Of a stretch of 64,000 nucleotides of DNA, positions 16,038 through 25,588 are shown in pieces; the stretch's first letter is position 1, and every line of letters starts with the position of its first letter. Origin of the DNA: Planctomycetota bacterium (GTDB lineage Bacteria > Planctomycetota > Planctomycetia > Planctomycetales > Planctomycetaceae); NCBI GenBank assembly GCA_018242525.1, contig JAFEBS010000008.1, forward strand, positions 154,824-218,823, read 5' to 3'. Under the pieces are notes generated by a model. That model was not told the origin of the DNA. It was given only the letters and a program-made list of their open reading frames with translations, and made no database searches. A program made the position numbers and the translations under genes.

Positions 16038-17747
16038 TTACTCGCCAGCGCCGCTGGATGTCGCGCCCTGCTTGACACCACCCTTCAACTTGGCACCTTC
16101 CTTGATCGCGAACAATGTGCTCTTGTTCGAGATGAACAGGGTGTCATTTGCCACGATCGGGGTGCTGTAGATCGAGTTGATCATGTTGTTTTCGGCCAGG
16201 ATCTTCAGCTTCTTCGAGAGTTCAAACACGGTGATATCGCCGTCTTCGTCACCCACATAGACCTTGCCGTCAACGATCAGGACCGAACCCCAGGCGGCAG
16301 CGAACATGTCGTGGGTCCAGTAGACGACCGGCTTGCCGTTTTCGGTCTTTTTGGCGTCCAGGCAGTGTACCAGCCCGGCGAAATCCGAGATGAACAGCAG
16401 ATCGTCCTTGATGGCTGCGCTGCCAATCGTCCGGTGCATCACTTCCTCAAAGTCCATCTTGCCATTTTTGTTCCTGTCGACAGCGTCGTAGTGCCACACG
16501 GCACCGGAATTCTTGTTCGGAACCGCCTTTTCACCCTTCTTGGTGTCGACGCACTGCAGGCGGCGAGGCGGGATTTCCTTGCCATCGGCTCCCAGGGCCA
16601 GTTCCAGGCTGATGTCTCCACGTTTGGTGGGATCGATACAGTAGTAGTGGCCGACTCCTTCGCCGTGCTCGGGATCTTCACCCACTCCGGAATAGACGTA
16701 GCCATCATAGAAGACGGGAGTGCCGATGATGTGGTTGCGGGTGGCGCGTCCCCCCAGCGAGTACATCGATTCCTTGGGATTGCCGTCAAACTTCCACAGC
16801 AGCTTCGCGCCCCCCTTGCCGTCGCCGGCGGGATCGAAGCTGTACAGCCAGCCATCGCCGCCACCCATCACCACCTGCTCCTGGCCACCGGCCTCAAACA
16901 CGCAGGGGCTGGACCACTGTCCATGCAGGATGTTCAACCCAGGCGACTTGTCGGTCCACAGCAACTTCCCCGTGTTCTTATTCAGGCAGATGAAGCTGGG
17001 GGCATTCGGGGCGGGGATGGTAATGTGATCGTCGTCCACACCGTTTCCAGTGATGACAAAGCAATAATCGCCAAAGCAGGTCAGCGAGCACGAGCACATG
17101 TTGTGCTGGAAGACGCCCAGCGTCCCCATCAGGTCGTACCGCCAGATGATGTCGGCTTCGTCCTTGTTTTCGTTCGCCTCGGCCTTGAAGGGGCCGTCGT
17201 TTTCGCCGTCGTGAAACCCTTCCACGTCGAGGCACAGGACTTCACCGCGGCTGGTGTTGTACCACAACCGGGTGTCATCGCAGAACACAGTGGAGCAGAT
17301 CCCCTGCTGCGGCCAGTCGTTCACACGTCCCGAGGGAAGCTTGGGTGAGGACGCCTGCCAGAGGAACTTGCCGGTCTTTTCCTCGAACGCCAGCAGACAG
17401 CCAAGGTCAACCTTGGAAGGGTACCGCTTCAGGTACCCATGAGTATTGTTCGTTCCCACGAACACCTTGCCGTTCGCCACGACGGGATTGCCGTACGTCT
17501 GCGAACCGAGTGGAACGGCCCACAGGATGTTTTCGCCCGTGGTCAGGTCCCATTCGTAGGGGATGTTCTTCCCCTGAGGCGTGTTGTTGCGGTGCGACGA
17601 TCCGCCCCATTGCGGCCAGTCGTACAGCCCAACCTTCATTTTGCCGAGCAGCTTCAAGGTCTCGCTGGTCGGGTCATACTTGTCGGCGGCGATGACCGCA
17701 CCGACGCTGAACAGGCCGATCAGTGCGGCGAACGAGAGAGACTTCAT
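16038..17747 (-). CDS. Secreted PQQ-type beta-propeller protein
   Basis: 569 residues from the ATG at 17747, supported by AGGAA upstream and a signal peptide (about 1-20, ending AVIAA). The body is built of PQQ-like propeller blades: repeated hydrophobic strands such as GKVFVGTNNTHG, LLAFEEKTGKFLWQ, FICLNKNTGKLLWT and KVYVGDEDGDITVFEL, each with an A/G-x-x-x-TGK-x-x-W signature. Quinoprotein catalytic residues are not evident, so a binding, scaffold or polysaccharide-related role is more likely than PQQ dehydrogenase activity. It shares fold and strand with the next PQQ gene, with 150 bases between, which suggests a shared unit or duplication. Such proteins are numerous in planctomycetes. Confidence 0.8.
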   Translation of the reverse strand: MKSLSFAALIGLFSVGAVIAADKYDPTSETLKLLGKMKVGLYDWPQWGGSSHRNNTPQGKNIPYEWDLTTGENILWAVPLGSQTYGNPVVANGKVFVGTNNTHGYLKRYPSKVDLGCLLAFEEKTGKFLWQASSPKLPSGRVNDWPQQGICSTVFCDDTRLWYNTSRGEVLCLDVEGFHDGENDGPFKAEANENKDEADIIWRYDLMGTLGVFQHNMCSCSLTCFGDYCFVITGNGVDDDHITIPAPNAPSFICLNKNTGKLLWTDKSPGLNILHGQWSSPCVFEAGGQEQVVMGGGDGWLYSFDPAGDGKGGAKLLWKFDGNPKESMYSLGGRATRNHIIGTPVFYDGYVYSGVGEDPEHGEGVGHYYCIDPTKRGDISLELALGADGKEIPPRRLQCVDTKKGEKAVPNKNSGAVWHYDAVDRNKNGKMDFEEVMHRTIGSAAIKDDLLFISDFAGLVHCLDAKKTENGKPVVYWTHDMFAAAWGSVLIVDGKVYVGDEDGDITVFELSKKLKILAENNMINSIYSTPIVANDTLFISNKSTLFAIKEGAKLKGGVKQGATSSGAGE

Positions 17748-17897
17748 GACGGGGTTCCTTTGAGGAGTGCAGCCGAAACAGGCCGCGTTCCTTTTCTGGC
17801 GGCAGTGCCGCCAATCCTTGAAGCCAAACAAAACAGGGAAATCGATTCCGACCACCATTCCACACGGAATGCTGGTCGCTTCACAGTGACAGGACGA

Positions 17898-20456
17898 TCA
17901 CTGAGGTACCACAATGACGTTATCCACGAAGACTTCCGCATCTTTGGAATTCCCAAACAACCCGGGACTGCCGGACAGATTGGCGGGGCTGTCGGCCCAT
18001 TCGATGGACCACTCCGATGGTTCGGGGTTGCCTTTTTTCCAGGCCTTGCCGCGGCAGACGGACGCAAGTTCTCCATCCCGGCTCTCGACCGTGACGACCA
18101 GTTTCAGCGTGTACCATTCTCCCGCCTCCCACGCGAACGGCGCTTCGTGCGATTTCTGATCGTGCGGGAACCACGAATACAGTTTCAACTGCTGGCTGGA
18201 GCCGATCATCGCCAGTCGATAGCGCTGGTTCGTGACGCCGAAGTCGGCCAGTTTCGAGAACTTGTCCGCGTCGGCCCCGACGTCCACCTGGTTCGACATG
18301 AAGTCCGCTTGAATCACATACCCCTTTGAATCGGGATGCCCCAGCCAACCCTGGCTCTTGGTCCCCTTGGGAATGGTTGTGATCTTGCACATGACTCCAT
18401 TTCCGGTCACCTTCCGGGGGCCCTTCTGGATCACCAGTTGTGCGGGAATCTTGTCGTTCCCTGTCCATTCAAACTGGCTGATGACGCCGTCTTCCTGCAG
18501 TCGCTTCAGCGAAGGATCCAGTTTTTCCTTCCCCTGGTCCTGAGTGGTGATCTCTTCGATCAGTCCCAGGTATCGCTTCAGGCCGGTAAAGGCCTGCGCC
18601 GGGGTGGAATCGTCAAACGTCGTCTTCGGGCCGGGGAAGTTTGTGAATTGAGTCGTCAGGTAGATGTACAGCCGGGCCGCGAGCGGATCATCCTTCTTCA
18701 GGGCCGTAAAGTAATCGTGGTCGATGGCAATGTGACGATATCGCAATCCCACCCCGGTCACCGGAACCAGGCCATCGTTAAAATCAAACTTCCAGGGAGT
18801 GTCGGCGGTGATTTCGGAGATGACCCGAATACGGGCCTGGCTTTTCAGTTCGCCCACTTCAGCGGTCACGATGACAGCCGCATGCAGATTTCCACCGGGG
18901 CTCGAATACTTGCCCGTTTCGTCAACCTTGCCCGGACCCGTGATCGAGTATTTCACGTCTTTCGGATCAGCCACTTTCAGGAATTGACCGTTCGCGTTGT
19001 ACAGCAGAACAGAAAAGTCCTGTTTCTGTTCGGGCTTCAACAGCGATTCAACGGGTACCACCAGTGCGTGGGCCGGAGTCAGATCCTTTTCACGCGGCGT
19101 TTCCGCAGACAGGACCGGGATTGGATCGGCAGACGGCTTCACGTCCTTCAATCCGATGCAGTACATCATTGTTTCACAGGTCACGTAGATTCGACCGTGA
19201 GAGATGATCGGTGACGCGCTGACATCTCCGTCGCTCAAACGCAGCGAGTGAATCTTTTTGACCCCCTTGGCATCGTCCGGGGTGAAGATATACCAGCGAC
19301 CGGTGCCGTCCATCACATAGATCTTGCCGTCGCCATAGACCGGGCTGCCGCGTCCCATGGTCCCGATTTTTGTTTTGCCGACCATGGCACCGGTCTTCAA
19401 ATCATTGACGAACAAGATGCCGCCATCATCGACCGAGTAGACGCGGTCACCGATGACCAGCGGCCCCGTTTTTCCGATAAACTGCTCTTTCGTTCGCCAC
19501 AATTCACCGGTCTTGGTGATGTTTCCGGACTTGGTGACATCGAGCGCAAACAATGCCCCCATCGCGGTGTCGTCGAGGTTTTCCTCGCTGTGGCCGCACA
19601 GGACAGTGTTGCCGGCGAAAGTGATGGCCGTATTGATCCCACGCAGCGAAACATCGTACTTCCAGATCTCCTTGCCTGTTCGCGGCTGGAAGCCATACAC
19701 GCTGCCATCACCGCTCGCCACGACAAACTGAGTCTGGCCGTTGACAACTGAGATGGCTGGAGCACTGTAAGTCGTATCTTCGGGCAACGGACGCGTGCTT
19801 TGGAACCAGACCGCCTGACCATTGCGCTTGTCGAAGGCGATCAACCGATAGGCCGGGCGGGCCATTTCGCCCCAACCGATCACGACACCGCTGATCACGA
19901 CCAGGTTTTCGTAGACAACTGGAAAGTTGGTTCGCCCCCCATAGGTGCTCAGCAGACCATATTCTTCGCTCATCGAGTGCGACCACAGGGTCTTGCCGGT
20001 CTTGCCATCGATGCATTGGACGTACCCGCAGACACCCTGGGCAAACACGTTTCCCGTGGCGGGATCACCCACGACGCTCGACCAGCCGACACGGGTATCG
20101 GGCACATCCGACAGGAAAACATTGAAAATGTTTTCCCACTTCTTTTCCCCGGTGGCGGCATCAACACAGACAACCTTCTCGGCTTCCTTGATTGTGCCTG
20201 GGTTATGACGCACCAGTGTGTATAAGTGACCATTCATGACAATCGGCGTGGATCGCGTACCCAGTTCGGCACTTTTCCAGATCACATTTTCGCCGTCCCC
20301 GTCGGGTGACCACGAATCCGGCAGGCCCTTTTCGCGTGAGATTCCATTCATTTCCGGTCCACGCCAGTACGGCCAATCCAACGGATCGACCTCCTGAGCG
20401 AACAGGCTGACGGATGACAATGTCAGCAAACTGAAACAGACCAACCGAATCATCAT
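17898..20456 (-). CDS. Secreted PQQ-type beta-propeller protein with C-terminal jelly-roll-like domain
   Basis: 852 residues. A signal peptide (about 1-20, ending SLFAQ) is preceded by GAGGA 8 bases before the ATG at 20456. Residues about 25-440 form the propeller, with WPYWRGPEMNGIS at the start and blades such as VVCVDAATGEKKWE, YVQCIDGKTGKTLWS and SVYGFQPRTGKEIWK. A linker with an Ig-like stretch (about 475-565, ISGTGPGKVDETGKYSSPGG-like in form) leads to a C-terminal domain (about 660-852) containing VIQADFM, EWYTLKLVV and a final VFVDNVIVV, resembling laminin-G or DUF1080-type sugar-binding jelly rolls. The role is probably extracellular binding of carbohydrate; this is inference from architecture. 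Confidence 0.8.
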   Translation of the reverse strand: MMIRLVCFSLLTLSSVSLFAQEVDPLDWPYWRGPEMNGISREKGLPDSWSPDGDGENVIWKSAELGTRSTPIVMNGHLYTLVRHNPGTIKEAEKVVCVDAATGEKKWENIFNVFLSDVPDTRVGWSSVVGDPATGNVFAQGVCGYVQCIDGKTGKTLWSHSMSEEYGLLSTYGGRTNFPVVYENLVVISGVVIGWGEMARPAYRLIAFDKRNGQAVWFQSTRPLPEDTTYSAPAISVVNGQTQFVVASGDGSVYGFQPRTGKEIWKYDVSLRGINTAITFAGNTVLCGHSEENLDDTAMGALFALDVTKSGNITKTGELWRTKEQFIGKTGPLVIGDRVYSVDDGGILFVNDLKTGAMVGKTKIGTMGRGSPVYGDGKIYVMDGTGRWYIFTPDDAKGVKKIHSLRLSDGDVSASPIISHGRIYVTCETMMYCIGLKDVKPSADPIPVLSAETPREKDLTPAHALVVPVESLLKPEQKQDFSVLLYNANGQFLKVADPKDVKYSITGPGKVDETGKYSSPGGNLHAAVIVTAEVGELKSQARIRVISEITADTPWKFDFNDGLVPVTGVGLRYRHIAIDHDYFTALKKDDPLAARLYIYLTTQFTNFPGPKTTFDDSTPAQAFTGLKRYLGLIEEITTQDQGKEKLDPSLKRLQEDGVISQFEWTGNDKIPAQLVIQKGPRKVTGNGVMCKITTIPKGTKSQGWLGHPDSKGYVIQADFMSNQVDVGADADKFSKLADFGVTNQRYRLAMIGSSQQLKLYSWFPHDQKSHEAPFAWEAGEWYTLKLVVTVESRDGELASVCRGKAWKKGNPEPSEWSIEWADSPANLSGSPGLFGNSKDAEVFVDNVIVVPQ

Positions 20457-20514
20457 GGTGAGTATCCTCTCGTCGGGGATCAGTTTTCGTCTGGCGGGCA
20501 GTCTGGGCAGGCGA

Positions 20515-20613
20515 GTAGCTCGTGGAAAAAGGGGTCTGACCCTTTCCGGGCATGCTCAATTCAAGGCGAACCAGTACCCTCCAAAGGTTCAGACCCCTTT
20601 TTCCACGGGCTAC
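20515..20613. repeat. 31-bp inverted repeat with GGGGTCTGACCC core
   Basis: Arms 20515-20545 and 20583-20613 are inverted copies with two mismatches, around a 37-base loop. Each arm contains GTGGAAAAAGGGGTCTGA, related to bases 52-80 of the window. It sits in the divergent spacer between the PQQ gene and hemW, which is unusual because most repeats here occupy convergent gaps. The rest of the 396-base spacer (20457-20852) shows only a 6-bp hairpin at 20705-20720. Confidence 0.8.
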
Positions 20614-20852
20614 TGGTGAGTAGAACGATAACCGATGCGTAGCACACGGGCAAGCAGCGGGCAGTGTCGCTACACTGAACTCCTGCTGAATTGACAACTT
20701 CCAGCTTGCAAAAATGCAAGTGGCCCGGTGTGCTCAACAAACGAGACCGCCTCCCGCCATTCCACGTGAATTGACCAATAGAATGAGCTGCTGGCCTGGA
20801 GCCAGACTATTCTGCTGCTGTTGTTCCTTTCCAGAAAACGATCCGTACTCTT

Positions 20853-21971
20853 GTGACACCACGATCGGCCTACATTCACGTTCCTTTTTGTGCGCATCGC
20901 TGCGGCTACTGCGATTTCACCCTGATCGCTGGTCGCGACGACCTGATCGGAGACTACCTCACCGCGTTGCGGCGCGAGATCGAAACCGGCCCGCCCGCGG
21001 AACTCGACACGCTCTTTCTGGGTGGCGGCACGCCAACGCACCCGTCGTGCGGACAACTGCAGGAGTTGTTTCAAATCGTGTCGAACCGATTTACACTCGC
21101 CGCCCACGCTGAAGTCAGTGTCGAAGCCAATCCGCTCGACCTGACGGACGAAAAGATCGACCTGCTCGCCAATGTGGGCGTCAGCCGCATCAGCCTGGGT
21201 GTTCAATCATTCTCCCAGGCCGCATTGTCGCTCCTGGAGCGGGATCATTCCGGGGGAGACATCGAAGAGGTTGTCGGCCGCCTGAGACGTCGATTCCAAA
21301 ACATCTCGCTCGACCTGATTTTCGGCGTTCCGGGTCAGTCCCGGGACGATTGGCGGGCGACGCTTCAGCAGGCAATCGCATTGGAACCGGAGCATGTCTC
21401 GACCTACGGACTGACGTGGGAATCCGGAACGGCCTTCGGAACTCGACGCGATCGAGGTGAGTTGGCACCCATCGATGAAGAACTGGAGCGAGAACAGTAC
21501 GCCCTGGCGATGACGGAGCTCTCCTCAGCAGGGTATGAGCACTATGAGATTTCCAACTTCGCCAGACCGGGTTTTCGTTGTCGACACAACGAAGTGTACT
21601 GGGCGGGTGACGAATACTGGGCGTTTGGTCCGGGGGCGGCGCGCTACCTGAACGGGCGTCGGGAAACCAATCTTCGCAGCGTCCTGGGCTGGCTGACGAA
21701 AATGGAGCGGGGCCAGAGTCCCGTGGCTGACTCCGAGGAATTGGAACCACGGCATCGCGCCCACGAATTGCTTTTTCTCGGGCTGCGCCGGACTGCGGGA
21801 ATCGAGAGGGCTGATTTTCGAAGCCGTAGCGGATTCGACCTGGACGAAATTGCAGGCCAGGCGATTCGCGAGAATCTTCAACGCGGATGGCTTGTTGACT
21901 CAGGCGACCACATTCGACTTTCGGCCGAAGGCCGGTTTGTGGCAGATCGAGTCATCGCCGATTTTCTGTAG
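20853..21971 (+). CDS. hemW: Radical SAM heme chaperone HemW
   Basis: 372 residues from GTG 20853. The radical SAM cluster motif is CAHRCGYC (Cys 13, 17, 20), following YIHVPFC. LFLGGGTPT and RISLGVQSF are the usual core strands binding S-adenosylmethionine. HNEVYW, at about residue 248, is the HNxxYW heme-binding motif that separates HemW from the coproporphyrinogen oxidase HemN. A C-terminal winged-helix-like end follows. The family delivers heme to haem enzymes. It stands alone on the plus strand, with the repeat-bearing spacer upstream. Confidence 0.9.
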   Translation: MTPRSAYIHVPFCAHRCGYCDFTLIAGRDDLIGDYLTALRREIETGPPAELDTLFLGGGTPTHPSCGQLQELFQIVSNRFTLAAHAEVSVEANPLDLTDEKIDLLANVGVSRISLGVQSFSQAALSLLERDHSGGDIEEVVGRLRRRFQNISLDLIFGVPGQSRDDWRATLQQAIALEPEHVSTYGLTWESGTAFGTRRDRGELAPIDEELEREQYALAMTELSSAGYEHYEISNFARPGFRCRHNEVYWAGDEYWAFGPGAARYLNGRRETNLRSVLGWLTKMERGQSPVADSEELEPRHRAHELLFLGLRRTAGIERADFRSRSGFDLDEIAGQAIRENLQRGWLVDSGDHIRLSAEGRFVADRVIADFL

Positions 21972-22151
21972 CTCGCGATTCCGTGACTGCCGTCCATTGG
22001 CCCGTGCCTCTCATTCCCTTCGGTATTCCTGCAGGTTTACGACGCCATCGTGATTTCTGAATGTCGATCACTTCGCGTTTTGTACGGCCGACCCTATTAT
22101 GCCGCAGTCAGATCAGTGTGAACGGAGTTCCTGATTGAAAAAGGGTGAGAC

Positions 22152-23777
22152 ATGAAGCGAACGGCTGGATGGCGGTTCATGGGTGTGGCCGTACTCGTAT
22201 CGGCGTTAATGGCGACGATCGTACAGGCACAGCAACCCACGGTGGTGTTGACGATTCGCGGGATCGATCCACTACTGAACGATGCCGAATTCCTCGGCAA
22301 GGAAGTGAATCAAGAGGGGATCAAGGAAGGTGTGGAGGCGCAAATTGAAGCCTTGACGGGTGGCAAGGGATTAGCCGGGATTGATCGGAAAAGGCCGCTC
22401 GGTCTGTTCTGGAACGCCACCGCAGGTGGCCCCCCCGAGATGCCGATCGCCTTCTTCCCCGTTTCCGATGCTGACGCATTGACGGAACTGTTGACCGACT
22501 TGACTCCCGACTTCAAGGATGCCAAGGGAAGTTGGTCGATGACCTTCAACGGCACCAGATTGTTCGGCAAGGTTTCCACGGGCTACCTGTTCCTCAGCCT
22601 GACACCGCTCAGTGCCGCCAAGCTGCCCGATCCCGCGAAATTTGCCAACACAAAGTATGACCTGGCGTTGGATGTCAGCATCGCCAGTATTCCCGAAGAG
22701 TTGAAAGCAACATTCCTGGCAACCACGGAATCCAGCGCGCGACAAGCGTTGGAAGACGGACCTCCGCCTGCCACTGAAGCCGAAAGAGTGGGTCGCGACC
22801 TGGGTATCAACAGCACTCTGGGCACGTTGAAGTCCCTCATCAATGACGGTGACAAGCTGACCCTGGGGTTCGACGTCGATTCCAAAACTCGCTCAAGTGC
22901 CGTTGATTTCATGATCACTGGCACCGCCGACTCGGCACTGGCGAAGGCGATGACAGCCTACAGCAAATTGCAGCCGCTGTTTGCGGGAATCGGATCCGAT
23001 TCCGCACCTTTTCGCCTGACGATTTCGTACCCGACCACCGGCATGACCGATCAGATGGACGACTTCTTCAAGGGAATGCGACAGACGGCAGAGCAGCAAA
23101 TTGACAACGATGAACGGTTAAGCGACGACAAGGATCGGGCGGAAGCCAAGAACCTTGCCAAACGTTTGTTCGACATCATGCAGGGGACGATCGCGTCGGG
23201 CTCGATGCATACCGGCATTGTCCTGGAAGGGGGGAAAGCCGAGAAGATTCGTGTCATCGCTGCAACCAAGATTGCCAATGGCGATGACGCTGGGAAGTTG
23301 ATGGATGACATCGTCAAGTTGTCCAAGGACAACCCGGACCTGGCCTCGATCAAGCTCGACGCCGCCAAGCATTCCGGTGCCCGGATCCACGAAATCACCA
23401 CCGATCAGTCCGAGGACACCGAAAAGTACTTCGGCGAAGAACCGGCTCACCTGGGCTTTCGTGCCGACAGCCTTTGGATGTCGATTGGCGGAGAAAACCT
23501 GGCCGCGTTGAAGAGGGCGCTGGATCAATCGGCCAAGCCGGCCAATCGGCCCGGCACATCGCCCGTTTCGTTTCATGTCAAACCCGCGGCGCTGGTGCTG
23601 CTGATGGAAAAGGAGGACGAGGGTTTGATCGAACGCGCCAAGTCCATCGCCGGCAAGCCGGGTGACAGGCTGAACCTGGACATTGCTTCCGTTGCCAACG
23701 GTGCCAAGCTGCGACTGGAATTTGGAATCGACCTGCTAAAGCTGGCCGAACCGGCAGAGGACGAAGACGACAAATAA
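22152..23777 (+). CDS. Secreted protein of unknown function
   Basis: 541 residues. AGGGTGAGA directly precedes the ATG. A signal peptide (about 1-27, ending IVQAQ) leads to a periplasmic or exported protein of repeated alpha/beta units without Cys pairs. Visible features are a KEVNQEGIKEGVEAQI helix, PIAFFPVSDADALTELL and a charged end EPAEDEDDK. Similar proteins are, as far as I can recall, restricted to planctomycetes, where they carry no assigned role. Two half-similar strand-helix blocks (about 90-160 and about 420-500) could indicate an internal duplication. No enzyme motif is visible. Confidence 0.75.
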   Translation: MKRTAGWRFMGVAVLVSALMATIVQAQQPTVVLTIRGIDPLLNDAEFLGKEVNQEGIKEGVEAQIEALTGGKGLAGIDRKRPLGLFWNATAGGPPEMPIAFFPVSDADALTELLTDLTPDFKDAKGSWSMTFNGTRLFGKVSTGYLFLSLTPLSAAKLPDPAKFANTKYDLALDVSIASIPEELKATFLATTESSARQALEDGPPPATEAERVGRDLGINSTLGTLKSLINDGDKLTLGFDVDSKTRSSAVDFMITGTADSALAKAMTAYSKLQPLFAGIGSDSAPFRLTISYPTTGMTDQMDDFFKGMRQTAEQQIDNDERLSDDKDRAEAKNLAKRLFDIMQGTIASGSMHTGIVLEGGKAEKIRVIAATKIANGDDAGKLMDDIVKLSKDNPDLASIKLDAAKHSGARIHEITTDQSEDTEKYFGEEPAHLGFRADSLWMSIGGENLAALKRALDQSAKPANRPGTSPVSFHVKPAALVLLMEKEDEGLIERAKSIAGKPGDRLNLDIASVANGAKLRLEFGIDLLKLAEPAEDEDDK

Positions 23778-23804
23778 GCAGGACGGCCGTTCATCAGCAT
23801 ATCT

Positions 23805-23835
23805 CCACGCTCGGCGGGGTTTGCGCCGAGCGTGG
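23805..23835 (+). terminator. 12-bp hairpin after the 22152 gene
   Basis: CCACGCTCGGCG (23805-23816) pairs perfectly with CGCCGAGCGTGG (23824-23835) around a 7-base loop, 28 bases after the stop codon. There is no U-tract, so termination is likely but not certain. Confidence 0.55.
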
Positions 23836-23841
23836 GAATCG

Positions 23842-23934
23842 TCGATGTGTGTCCAACTTGCCAATCCCTCGCTCGCGCGTCGGGCGAGTGTTTTGGGGCC
23901 TCCATTCCGTCCCAACATTCAGCAACGCTATTTA
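23842..23934. repeat. Family B repeat copy (GCTCGCGCG type)
   Basis: Shares GTGTCCAACTTGCC, ATCCCTCGCTCGCGCGTCGG and the tail GCAACGCTATTTAG with the copies at 30473-30616 and 38495-38612, with parts in the opposite orientation. The tail runs into the stop codon of the DUF1501 gene (23932-23934), so the repeat apparently supplies that stop. Confidence 0.7.
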
Positions 23935-25371
23935 GAACAATTCTGTCAGCACCCGCCCTTCCTCCATCAATTGGAAGGGACGTCCTTCGCGGTCTTTTGC
24001 GGACAGATCATCGATCCCCAGTGAATAGAACACGGTCCGGGCGATGTGCTCCGCTCCGACGGGATTGTCCTTGGGATACTCGGCCAGCTTGTCCGAGGAT
24101 CCGAACACTTGCCCACCGCGAATGCCGCCACCGGCGAGCAGCGTCGACTGTGCATGCGTCCAGTGGTCCCGACCCGCTCCCGTGACACCCCCCGAACGCG
24201 GATCGCCGATCTTGGGCCGGCGGCCCATTTCACTGGAGACGATCACCAGCGTTTCCTCCAGCATGCCACGCTGATGCAGATCGTCCAGCAGGGCGGCGAA
24301 CGGCTTGTCGAACTCGGGGAGCAGGCGATCCTTCAGGCAGTTGAAGTTGTTGCCGTGCGTGTCCCACCCGCCGCCGCTCTTGCAGAGCTTGTCCAGTTCC
24401 TTGTCTTCCTTCCAGAAGACCGTGACAAACGGAACTCCCGCTTCGACCAGTCGTCGAGCCATCAGCAGTGACGTTCCGGTGATGGAATTCCCATACTGCT
24501 GTCGAACGGATTCGGGTTCGGCCTGCAGATCGAACGCCGATTTTGTTTCGCGGGACGTCAACAGCGAAAACGCTTTCTGTTGATGCTTGCGGTAATCGGC
24601 GACGGCCGGCGACTGTTCGGCCTGCCGCTCGGCCCGGTCGATCGCGCTCAGCAATTCCCGCCGCGAGGCGAGTTGTTCGCGCGTCGTCTTCCCCTGCAGG
24701 GCCAGTGCCGGGACCACGAAGTCCAGGGGCTTGTCGCGAAACCCATCCACGAACAGCGGATCGTATTCAATTCCCAGTCGCGCTGCGAACTGGCCGGGTC
24801 GAGTGTATTCCGGCGCCCCTTCCTTTTGCGGCAGTGTTATGGCATTCGGCAGACTGGCGTGGGGCGGCCGCTTCATGGCGACGACCGACGCCATCGATGG
24901 CCAGTCGGTGGAATACGGTGTGCGGGCGTTCAACAATCGATGAAATGTCGGATCCGGGGAATGGCCCGTCAGATTCGTGTAATACCCCGCATGGTGATCC
25001 CCCGTGCCACGGTGAAAGTCTCCCTGCGAGCGGACGATGGCCAGATGATGCGCCTGCCGGGCCAAATGCGGCAGATGTTCGCAAAGTTCGATCCCCGGAG
25101 CCGATGTCCCGACCGGTTGAAATTCTCCCCGGTATTCCAGGGGAGCATCCGGCTTCATGTCCCAGGTGTCGATGTGCGAGGCACCGCCAGACAGCCAGAT
25201 CATAATGGCGGATTTGGCGATTTTTCGCTGACCCGAACCGATTGCGTCGGCAGTCCCGGCACCGAGAGCCAGCGCCGGACCGGCCAGATTCGCCCCAAAA
25301 TAACTCAATCCGCCTGCCACAAGAAATGCACGCCGGTCGACAGGCAGGGGGGCGTTCGCAGAATTCGGCAT
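23932..25371 (-). CDS. DUF1501 protein, Tat-exported, sulfatase-like fold
   Basis: 479 residues. The N terminus has a twin-arginine signal (VDRRAFLVAGGLSYFG), so it is folded before export. The body shows the DUF1501 signatures: SAIMIWLSGGASHIDTWDMK, EHLPHLARQAHHLAIVRS, GDHHAGYYTNLTG, and near the end LVIVSSEMGRRPKIG and GRDHWTHAQSTLLAGGG. The His and Asp residues in those motifs resemble alkaline-phosphatase superfamily metal sites. In planctomycetes these genes usually pair with a DUF1549/DUF1553 cytochrome-like gene; none is adjacent here. The function is not established. It converges with the 22152 gene. Confidence 0.88.
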   Translation of the reverse strand: MPNSANAPLPVDRRAFLVAGGLSYFGANLAGPALALGAGTADAIGSGQRKIAKSAIMIWLSGGASHIDTWDMKPDAPLEYRGEFQPVGTSAPGIELCEHLPHLARQAHHLAIVRSQGDFHRGTGDHHAGYYTNLTGHSPDPTFHRLLNARTPYSTDWPSMASVVAMKRPPHASLPNAITLPQKEGAPEYTRPGQFAARLGIEYDPLFVDGFRDKPLDFVVPALALQGKTTREQLASRRELLSAIDRAERQAEQSPAVADYRKHQQKAFSLLTSRETKSAFDLQAEPESVRQQYGNSITGTSLLMARRLVEAGVPFVTVFWKEDKELDKLCKSGGGWDTHGNNFNCLKDRLLPEFDKPFAALLDDLHQRGMLEETLVIVSSEMGRRPKIGDPRSGGVTGAGRDHWTHAQSTLLAGGGIRGGQVFGSSDKLAEYPKDNPVGAEHIARTVFYSLGIDDLSAKDREGRPFQLMEEGRVLTELF

Positions 25372-25588
25372 CCGCTAGGTTCCTCGTCCGGGGTAATCGT
25401 TCCAAGTTTCCAAGGTAAGCCATCAGCACACTCTTGTCAAAAGGCGTTCGAAAAGCGGCGAACTTGGAGAATCCGGGGCACTGATGCCGAATCCCGCTCG
25501 ATTGGCGTCCGAGTCGATGCATATGGTATAGTCCATGGCGACGATGCGAAGGCGGTTTTTGCCTCGCACAGCCCTCTGGACTGAAACC

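Noticed and set aside
16311..17348. Long plus-strand open frame antisense to the first PQQ gene
   Set aside because: The PQQ reading shows signal peptide and propeller repeats; the opposite frame only mirrors its base composition.
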